From: Alopecurus myosuroides
Lineage: Eukaryota; Streptophyta; Magnoliopsida; Poales; Poaceae
Assembly (NCBI GenBank): GCA_028641055.1
Contig: CM054059.1
Location: 50,229,682 to 50,293,681, forward strand
Reading direction: 5' to 3'
Length of the DNA: 64,000 nt
In this document: piece after piece, positions 56,244 to 64,000 of the stretch
Numbering within the stretch: the stretch's first letter is position 1
Layout of the letters: each line of letters begins with the position of its first letter
Program-made: the position numbers and the translations under genes
The notes under the pieces: generated by a model
Told to the model about the DNA's origin: nothing
The model's database searches: none
Seen by the model: the letters and a program-made list of their open reading frames with translations, nothing else

Positions 56244-59200
56244 TGTCGCACCCTGGGTTTCTAGAGGATACTCTTCGCACGAACTGGAAGTCAGGTGCTT
56301 GGATTATGGGGCATAACTGCTCCCACGTCCCAGCTTCCTGGTAGGCCTGCGCTTATGCGCGACAACACAAGCCCTGCTTCCACCGTCGAAGTAAACTATC
56401 CGCTAGGAACCTAAAGGCACTACTGTCGACGTACTTCATAACAAACACGCACGGTACGTCAACAGTTTGGTACGAATGATAGCACAGAATGTCTCTAAGA
56501 CACAAAAGAATGAAATAAGTGCAACTGGCCTTCACTAAGGCAGAAAATATCGAATACAGTCATCCAGAGGACACATGTCCCAACATATCATCCATTACAA
56601 TAGCGGAAGCAATCAAAGGGGTCTGAGTACAGACAAATCCATGGCTTAAGAAGCCGGAGAAAATAAATAAAAGCGAAGCCCATCCACGTAGGTCTGGATC
56701 CTGCCCTGGTCCAGCTAACTACTCGTCTGCAGCGTCGTCGAACTCCACAAAGTAGCCATCCTGGGAAGCATCGTAGTCGTAGTAGTACTCTGCGTAAACC
56801 ACAGCCCCAACGGGGTCAGTACATCCAAGTACTGGCAAGCAAGACTCACAGTTCATCAAGGAGTTACCCGTCAACACAAGCATAGATGCTTGGGATCAAC
56901 GGAAGAAAGGGGTGATATAAAAGTTGCTGCTGGCTGCTCTAACCAACTACAGAATATAACTACAAGTTCCGGCTAACAGAAAAGATAAGATCGAGGATTG
57001 TAACCAACTGCAAGATAATTTCAACCAAACCCATCCTGGATCTCGCCCCTTATCCAAAGAAGCAATCCGAGGATAACTCACACAGTTGTAAATAAGGTGA
57101 ATCAAGTTATTGTGTGAATAACCTATTACTAGTCAGATTATTAATCATTGGGTGAAACATGATTGATCATTATGTTGAAGTTGTCCTGAGTACTTGTTAG
57201 CCAGTACTTTCACCAAGTAATCCATAACCGCGGAAAACACGGCTTCTCGAGAAGATTATCCCTGCAGGGTTGCACCAATTTGGCCGTACACTCAAGAATA
57301 ACCCGCCAGATGGAAATGCACTTCCACCAAGCGGGGTACTCTACACAACCAACCATTCCTCGCATCAAGCCCAAAGCACCTTGGGCGCACGGCTAATCGA
57401 GCCCAGAAGAAAATGGACCCTCATAGCACTCTAAGAACGTGTCCCCCTATATGCCGACTACGAAAGTTCCACCCTGCGCTGGGCTCGCAAAAACATGCAT
57501 GCGGCAAATGGAAAACACGAACTAAATGAGGCGATTTGGACGAGATGCGAATCAGGTCAAGTTGAGGGGGGCGCCCATACTCGCTTCCCAAATGCGGGTA
57601 GTGCGCTCATCATGGATCAGTAGACAAGACCCTTTTCCTATTAGGGTCGACACTAGCAGGCTCCAAAACCACTCATGGGCCTCCTGCCGGTGCCTTATCA
57701 TCAAATTATTATTACCATTAGCAATTAACAGGATTGATTGATTAACATCGAGCCCCGGTACAAGATAATAAGATAGCAACAGTAGTGACCGATAACAGAC
57801 TCGAGTAAAAGCAACCCTAAGCATGCTAGATAATAACAGGCTCAAGCAATGGCTGAAGGTATGGAGGTGGTGGCAATATCATGGCTCAAGGTATCATGTG
57901 ATGGGTTCGGAGAACAAGCAACGATACATAGGGCTAGCAATAGTAGACAAAAGATAGTATCGACAACAAGTGTGGAAAGGAACTCGATGATTCATGTGAG
58001 TGATAACTTGCCTGGCAGCTCAGTCTCGTACTGGGCTAGGTCCTGAGTAGTGGTGTCGTAAGGCTCGTCGGTACCAACGTCGTCGTCTAATCGAGAAGAA
58101 GCAAAAACAACAACGAAGGAAGACGAGCAATCAATACATGGCATAAGTGCACAGACATTGGATGATGCATGTCATGTTTGATAGATGCACCAAAATAACT
58201 TGCTTGACATGAAACACAAGTTTAAATGGATTCCATATGCAAAAGGGTGCATATGGAACCCATGCTTGGAGTTGAATTAATTGTTCTATCACTAAGCATT
58301 AGGTGTAGTTGAATTAGTATGATGCATGCATGATGAGGAACAATAAGATAACAAGTTAATTGCAACTGGAAAGGTAGTTAGTCATTTTAGAAAACATTAA
58401 CAAGTTTGGAATTATTGGTACTTAGTGGTGTTGAACAAGTATTGATTGTTTTCAACAATTTAAAGTAGGCAAAACCAATTACAAATTTTATATTTGAAAG
58501 TTTATCAAATTTTAGTTGGATTACATGTTTCACAAATTGAAATTGGACTTTGGATTATTTAGTTATGAATTAAACAATATTAAACAATTTTTAATTGAAT
58601 TAAACAAGATTTAAATAGTTTAGGCAATTTAAATTGTTCAAACCAGAAAACAAAATTTATATTTGAATAGAGCATTCAAAATGGTGTGGAAAACATATTT
58701 TATTTGAATTATTTGAAAACAGTATGCATTAGTTATGAATTATTTCAATTTGCATTTGAATTATTTGAATTTGAATTTAGATTGCATTTTGAAAATTCAA
58801 AACAGAACACAAATTGCATATTTGGAAAGATTATGAAATTTAGATCAAGTTTCATATAAAGTTTGTATTTGTTGGGTTTATAAAACAAAAGATATTGCAT
58901 TTTAAAGTTTATTCCTTAATCTGCTATTTTAAATAATTAGAAAACAAAAACAGAAATTGTTTAAATCCTTTTATACGCACAGAAACATACACCCAGCCAC
59001 TGCCAGGGGGGGCCCGAGTGTTGCTGTGCTTACGTGGCCACATGAGTGACTGACAGGGGGCCCTCCCTGTCAGCACTCGGGAGAAAAAAGGTGGGATTTT
59101 TCGCGGGTGCTGGGGTTCGAACCCAGCACCTCTCCCTCGCTGTGCGCTGTCTGAACCACTGGGCTGGTTCGCGTTTGTTGTCAGTAAACAACACGCAGCG

Positions 59201-60718
59201 AGGTTGTCTTTCAGTCTCGCCTAACTGAACTTTCTGACGAAAACCAACGCCGCAGCCTGACAGGGGAGCTAACGGCGGCGATCAACGTCGATGTGCTCGT
59301 GCTGCGGGGCTGCTGTGATGCTGGATGCGCTCGGAAACAACAGAGGGAGAGAGGGAAGGAGACGGTGGACGCTCACCGTGGTTGTAGAGGAGCAGAGAGG
59401 CGACGATGACGAGCTGATGACGCCGGGGTGACGACGGTGGCCGCGGAGACGACGTGGACGGCGCCGTCGATGTGGTGCTCCCCCGTGCGCGCTCTGGTGC
59501 TCAACGCGTAGAGGAAGTAACGGGCTACTGGTTCCAGCGATCAATCGGCGGCGAGGGGCTCTGCTACGACGAGGAGGACCTCGGGTTCAGAAACAATGGC
59601 GCGGTGGCCGGAGGAAAAGGAGAGGATCGCGTCGGAGATCTGATGCTCACCGTGGAGGTCTTCGGTGTCCAAGGGGAAGATAACGTGGAGGCGACTCGAT
59701 TACAGTGCAGAGGTGGCTAGTTGGGAGCTGGACGCGGCGGCGCCATGAAGATCTTCAGAAGCTCGCCGGCGGGGTAGTTGCAGAGAGGGGGACAGCTCGA
59801 GGAGGAGGCGAAATTGGCGGCGCTGCGAGGAACCCTAGAGCTTAGGGGGGTACAGGGGTGCCCTAGGCTCTCTTATATAGGGTGGAGGCGCTGCGGTGGC
59901 CGCCGTGGTCGCGCGCGGTCCCCGTGGAGGCCCCCGATGGGCGCCGTACGGGAGGACGATGAAGGAGGGCGCGCGCACGAATCTCCGCGCAGCTCGAAAC
60001 GGTAAGTTGTGCTGCGCGGGCTGGGTTGCTGCGCGCTAGGGCTAGGTGGGCTTGGGCCAAGCGGTAGATTAGGTGCTGCTGCTCGCTTCTCCTTTTATTC
60101 TTTTCTGTTTTTATATTTTTTTTTGCAGATTGCTTTTGGAAGAAAGTTGTTAAGGTTTTAATCAAGGAAAATTACAGAAAAATTTAGTTAAGCTTTTTAG
60201 ACAATTAGAAACCACATTGTAAACTTGGATTTCAAAAATTGAAATTTAAAATTATGGTTTGTGTTTGAATTCAAAATAGGGGGATTTGAGTTTAATAAAA
60301 CATGTATATATATAAAAAAAAAAATAGGGTTACCCCTAGGGTTTTAGAATGATTTAGAGGGAAGAAATGTTTGGTGATTTTTATGGTTCCCAAAAGGTAC
60401 TGGTTGAACTTGGTTTGGGAAATTAAAAGGTGATTTGAGAATTATTGATTGAATTATTGGTTGGATTTAAAGCAACAATTTAATAAGTGAAAACAAGGAA
60501 TAAAAGGGTTGTTTTTATTTGTTATTTTGGTTCCAAAAGTTGTAACAGAGCAAGTATGAAACCATGTTTGAAAAAGGTTTGAATTTGAGTTGTGAAAACA
60601 GAATAAAACAGATGGGAAACAAATGCAAACAATAAGTAAACATGATGACATGATGCATTGCTTGAAATAAAACAAAGAGCAAAGCATTCTAGGGGTATTT
60701 CATACTTGGGATGTTACA
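56244..60718 (-). repeat. 3' LTR (4475 bp) of an autonomous-type Gypsy element
   Basis: Minus strand TGTAACATCCCAAG to GGGTGCGACA. The polypurine tract and pol gene lie directly upstream in element orientation, so this is the 3' LTR. The five bases at 56239-56243 (AGAAA) should be one copy of the target duplication; the other is off the window. AT-rich at 58200-58980 and 60100-60700, GC-rich at 59220-60060. Open frames in the GC-rich part are not supported as genes. Shares long blocks with the solo LTR at 17786. Confidence 0.88.
59107..59172 (-). promoter_or_regulatory. tRNA-like block with Pol III boxes in the Gypsy LTR
   Basis: Minus strand CAGCCCAGTGG (one mismatch to the A box) and B box GGTTCGAACCC, starting about 1545 bases from the LTR 5' end, as in the solo LTR. 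Confidence 0.65.
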
Positions 60719-60733
60719 AAACGCCCCCCCTTG
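60719..60733 (-). promoter_or_regulatory. polypurine tract
   Basis: Minus strand CAAGGGGGGGCGTTT directly before the LTR start TGTAACATCC; the plus-strand primer for reverse transcription. Confidence 0.85.
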
Positions 60734-60757
60734 AAGGAATCGCGCCCCGAGATTCCC

Positions 60758-63700
60758 TTACTGAGATGTGAAAAGGTCCGGATACTTCTTGCGAAGATCC
60801 TCTTCGGTCTCCCATGTTGCCTCTTTATCAGAATGATGCGACCATTGGACTTTCAAGAACTTGGTGCTCTTGTTGCGAGTCTTACGCTCGGTCTCATCGA
60901 GAATACGAATAGGGTGCTCCTCATAAGATAGATCATCTTGCAGCTCAATGGAATCATGATCAACTGCACGATCTGGATCTTTGAAACACTTCTTGAGTTG
61001 TGACACGTGGAACACATCGTGCACTTTGGAAAGTTTTTCTGGAAGTTCAAGACGATAAGCATTCTCTGCACGTCTTGAGAGGATGTTGAAAGGGCCAATG
61101 TATCTTGGTGCAAGCTTTCCTTTCACACCAAAACGATGAGTGCCTCTGAGGGGAGTTACACGGAGATATGCCTTATCACCAGGTGCATAGACCATATCCC
61201 TGTGCTTGCTATCATAATAGCTCTTCTGACGAGACTGAGCAATCCTGAGATTGTCACGAATGATACGAACTTTCTCCTCGGCTTCCTTAACAATGTCAGG
61301 GCCTAAAAGTGAACGTTCACCAGCTCCAGACCAATTGATTGGACTCCTGCATCTGCGACCATACAGTGCCTCAAATGGTGCCATGCCTAGGCTTGCCTGG
61401 TAGCTGTTGTTGTAGGAGAATTCAGCATATGGAAGGCAATCTTCCCATTTCATGCCAAAGGAGAGACCACATGCTCTGAGCATATCCTCGAGAATCTGAT
61501 TGACTCTTTCGACTTGCCCCTGAGACTGAGGGTGATAAGCTGTGCTGAACAGAAGTTTGGTGCCCAATGCTTCTTGAAAGCTTTTCCAGAAATGAGAAGT
61601 GAATATACTTCCACGGTCTGAGCTTATTTCCAATGGAACACCATGAAGGGGAACAACCTTTGCTGTGTAGAGCTCTGCTAACTGGCTAGCTGAGATAGTT
61701 TCCTTTACAGCATAGAAGTGAGCAACCTTAGTGAGACGATCAATAACAACGAAGATTGCATCGTTGCCCTTTTTGGACTTTGGAAACCCAGTAACGAAGT
61801 CCATTTCAATCATGTCCCACTTCCACTCAGGAATTTTCAGAGGTTGGAGTAGACCTGCTGTCTTCTGATGGACTGCCTTAACACGTTGACAAACGTCGCA
61901 TTCAGAAACGTATTGAGCAATTTCACGTTTCATGCCAGGCCACCAATACAGAGTCTTGAGATCCTGGTACATCTTTGTACTTCCAGGGTGAATGGATAGA
62001 GGAGTTTCATGAGCCTCCTTGAGAATGATATCCTTGAGACTTTGAATCTGAGGGACTGCAATGCGTCCTTCGAAGAACACAGTTCCCTTGTCATCAATTG
62101 AGAAGGACTTGAATTTATCATTGCCCTCCTTGATGTGATCCACAATCTTCTTGATTTCATTATCACGAAGTTGTTCAGAACGAATCTTGTCCTCGAGAGT
62201 TGGGCTGGCTGTCAAGCTAGCAAGGTATCCTTCAGGAACAAGACCAAGGTTCAGCTTCTGGAATTCTTCATGAAGTGGAGGTTGGCTTTCCATGATCATG
62301 AGATTATTGCAATAGGATTTGCGACTGAGAGCATCGGCCATAACATTAGCCTTGCCTGGAGTGTAAGAAATGGTGAGATCAAAGTCTTTAATCTTCTCGA
62401 TCCATCTCCTTTGCCTGAGGTTCAGATCTGGCTGAGTGAAGATGTATTTCAGACTCTTATGATCGGAAAAGATTTCAGTTTTGTTACCCAACAAGTATTG
62501 TCTCCATTTCTTGAGGGCAAACACAACTGCTGCAAGTTCAAGATCATGAGTGGGATAGTTTTGCTCATGTGGGTTCAACTGACGTGAAGCATAAGCGACA
62601 ACTTGACGTTCTTGCATAAGAACTGCTCCTAGTCCTTGGAGAGATGCATCACAGAATATCTGGAAAGGTTTGGTAGTGTCGGGGCCAACTAGAACAGGTG
62701 TGGAAGTGAGTTTAGTCTTCAGGAGGTTGAAACTCTCATCACATTGTGGAGTCCAAACGAACTTTTTGTCCTTCTTTGTGAGATCAGTGAGAGGTTTGGC
62801 AATCTTGGAAAAGTTTTGGACGAAACGACGGCAATAGCTAGCCAAGCCAAGAAAGCTTCTAACTTGTTTCACCGTCTTAGGGGGTTTCCAATCAACAATT
62901 GCCTTAACCTTTTCAGGGTCAATGGCAATGCCTTTGGCAGAGATGATATGACCAAGATATGCAACTTCTGGAATCCAGAACTCACATTTGGAAAACTTGG
63001 CATACAAACGATGCTCGCGAAGTTTCATGAGAGTGAGACGAAGGTGTTCTCCATGCTCTTCCTCGGATTTTGAGTAGACTAGAATGTCATCAAGATATAC
63101 CACAACGAACTTGTCGAGGTATTCATGGAAGACAGAATTCATGAGTCTTGAGAACGTTGCCGGTGCATTGGTGAGACCAAAAGACATGACGGTGTATTCA
63201 TATAGACCGTACCGAGTGGTGAAAGCCGTCTTAGGAATATCTTCCTTTCTGATCTTTATCTGATGGTACCCCATCCTCAAGTCCAACTTTGAGAATATTG
63301 AGGCTCCAGCAAGTTGATCAAAAAGATCATCGATACGAGGAAGTGGATACTTGTTCTTGATGGTTTTCTCGTTGAGAGGACGATAGTCAACCACGAGTCT
63401 TTTTGTTTGATCCTTCTTGGCAACAAACAGAGTTGGGCAACCCCAAGCGGAGGAACTAGGCTGAATGAAACCTTTGTCCATATACATATCGATTTGCTCC
63501 TTCAACAATTTCAGTTCAGGAGGATCTATCTTGTATGGATGCTTAGAGATTGGAGCAGTACCTGGCTCAAGCTCGATCACGAACTCAACTGCTCTGTCCG
63601 GAGGCATCCCTGGCAACTCTTCTGGAAAGACGTCAGGGAATTCACAAACCACCGGAACATTTTCAATTGCCGGAAGGGGTTTGGCATCGAGGCTGAACAG

Positions 63701-64000
63701 CTGAGCAGAAGTTGATCCATATGGAGAATAGACTATCTGGCCTGAAGTGTGGGAGAGAGTTATTGACTTTTGAGCACAGTCAATTTTAGCTTTGTGGGTC
63801 TTCAACCAATCCATACCCAGAATGACATCAATGTCAGAATTTCCCAGCAACATGAGTGAAGCAAGGAATACACGACCTCCAATTAGGATCTCATTGTCCA
63901 TGCTTATCTTGGAAGTCAACATTTGCGGTCCCGGAGAGTGAACAGTCATTTGATTGCTTAGCGGAACCAGAACTAGGTTGTATGCTTTTGCAAAAATCTT
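60758..64000 (-). CDS. Gypsy (Ty3-type, chromodomain-bearing) polyprotein, partial at the window edge
   Basis: An open frame of 1080 codons runs from the stop at 60758 to the window edge without interruption; the upstream gag and protease start are outside. Order (minus): end of the protease ([17 protein letters not shown], about 63800), reverse transcriptase ([24 protein letters not shown] near 63090), RNase H ([17 protein letters not shown] near 62650; [13 protein letters not shown]), integrase zinc finger (H..H..C..C, about 61870-61990), integrase core with D ([10 protein letters not shown]), D ([10 protein letters not shown]), E (GQVERVNQ), a GPY/F-like module ([19 protein letters not shown]) and a chromodomain-like tail ([20 protein letters not shown]). 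The tail suggests a chromovirus of the Tekay/Del type, which fits the long LTRs. Motifs are intact, so this is a young element. Confidence 0.93.
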   Translation of the reverse strand, partial: KIFAKAYNLVLVPLSNQMTVHSPGPQMLTSKISMDNEILIGGRVFLASLMLLGNSDIDVILGMDWLKTHKAKIDCAQKSITLSHTSGQIVYSPYGSTSAQLFSLDAKPLPAIENVPVVCEFPDVFPEELPGMPPDRAVEFVIELEPGTAPISKHPYKIDPPELKLLKEQIDMYMDKGFIQPSSSAWGCPTLFVAKKDQTKRLVVDYRPLNEKTIKNKYPLPRIDDLFDQLAGASIFSKLDLRMGYHQIKIRKEDIPKTAFTTRYGLYEYTVMSFGLTNAPATFSRLMNSVFHEYLDKFVVVYLDDILVYSKSEEEHGEHLRLTLMKLREHRLYAKFSKCEFWIPEVAYLGHIISAKGIAIDPEKVKAIVDWKPPKTVKQVRSFLGLASYCRRFVQNFSKIAKPLTDLTKKDKKFVWTPQCDESFNLLKTKLTSTPVLVGPDTTKPFQIFCDASLQGLGAVLMQERQVVAYASRQLNPHEQNYPTHDLELAAVVFALKKWRQYLLGNKTEIFSDHKSLKYIFTQPDLNLRQRRWIEKIKDFDLTISYTPGKANVMADALSRKSYCNNLMIMESQPPLHEEFQKLNLGLVPEGYLASLTASPTLEDKIRSEQLRDNEIKKIVDHIKEGNDKFKSFSIDDKGTVFFEGRIAVPQIQSLKDIILKEAHETPLSIHPGSTKMYQDLKTLYWWPGMKREIAQYVSECDVCQRVKAVHQKTAGLLQPLKIPEWKWDMIEMDFVTGFPKSKKGNDAIFVVIDRLTKVAHFYAVKETISASQLAELYTAKVVPLHGVPLEISSDRGSIFTSHFWKSFQEALGTKLLFSTAYHPQSQGQVERVNQILEDMLRACGLSFGMKWEDCLPYAEFSYNNSYQASLGMAPFEALYGRRCRSPINWSGAGERSLLGPDIVKEAEEKVRIIRDNLRIAQSRQKSYYDSKHRDMVYAPGDKAYLRVTPLRGTHRFGVKGKLAPRYIGPFNILSRRAENAYRLELPEKLSKVHDVFHVSQLKKCFKDPDRAVDHDSIELQDDLSYEEHPIRILDETERKTRNKSTKFLKVQWSHHSDKEATWETEEDLRKKYPDLFTSQ

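Noticed and set aside
1..64000. CRISPR arrays, prokaryotic operons, rRNA genes
   Set aside because: The repeats seen are minisatellites, LTRs or CACTA subterminal repeats; no regular repeat-spacer pattern, no ribosomal sequence, and gene structure is eukaryotic.

Overview
The window looks like a heterochromatic or intergenic stretch of a large grass genome. A Triticeae-type (wheat, barley, rye, Aegilops) or related Pooideae source is most likely. The reasons are nested LTR retrotransposons with 4-5 kb LTRs, CACTA elements with TTTAGTACCGGTT or TTTAGTCCCGG subterminal repeats, PIF/Harbinger elements, a plant L1-type LINE, spliceosomal introns and plant TATA boxes. Nothing prokaryotic was seen. 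The species is an inference; no search was run.

Layout. 1-1843: minus-strand CACTA transposase fragment. 1844-3198: a stretch carrying a small charged-protein ORF. 3250-3949: the last two exons of a DNA topoisomerase I gene, with intron and stop codon. 4288-33570: one copy (unit A) of a duplicated segment, blown up by nested insertions: a LINE stub, a gene-carrying Harbinger-like element, a 9.1 kb tandem LTR element (5925-15000), a 10.4 kb LTR element with an antisense intron-containing gene (15272-25677) that itself holds a 5 kb solo LTR (17786-22774), and a 6.4 kb LINE (26450-32836). 33577-36086: a CACTA element carrying a DEDDy exonuclease gene. 37018-37985 and 39287-40954: units C and B of the duplicated segment, with an AP2-domain element between them. 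40955-42833: a PIF/Harbinger element with a transposase broken by one nonsense codon. 42888-44243: a small gene-carrying Harbinger-like element. 44588-51640: a degraded CACTA element followed by repeats. 51640-54459: an AP2-domain pseudogene and CACTA debris. 54460 to about 56243: a second exonuclease-carrying CACTA. 56244-64000: the LTR, polypurine tract and pol region of a chromodomain-type Gypsy element running off the window.

Non-transposon content is small: the topoisomerase I 3' end, and three intact paralogues (109 codons each) of an uncharacterised two-helix membrane protein, one in each of units A, B and C.

The most interesting system is the pair of CACTA elements that each carry an intact, spliced, DEDDy 3'-5' exonuclease-like gene with all catalytic positions kept and the same intron phase. 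Second is a tRNA-like block with Pol III A and B boxes at a matched position inside four long LTRs of autonomous and non-autonomous Gypsy elements. Third is the A/B/C duplicated segment, where unit B shows pre-insertion sequence for most insertions in unit A, so the order of events can be read directly.
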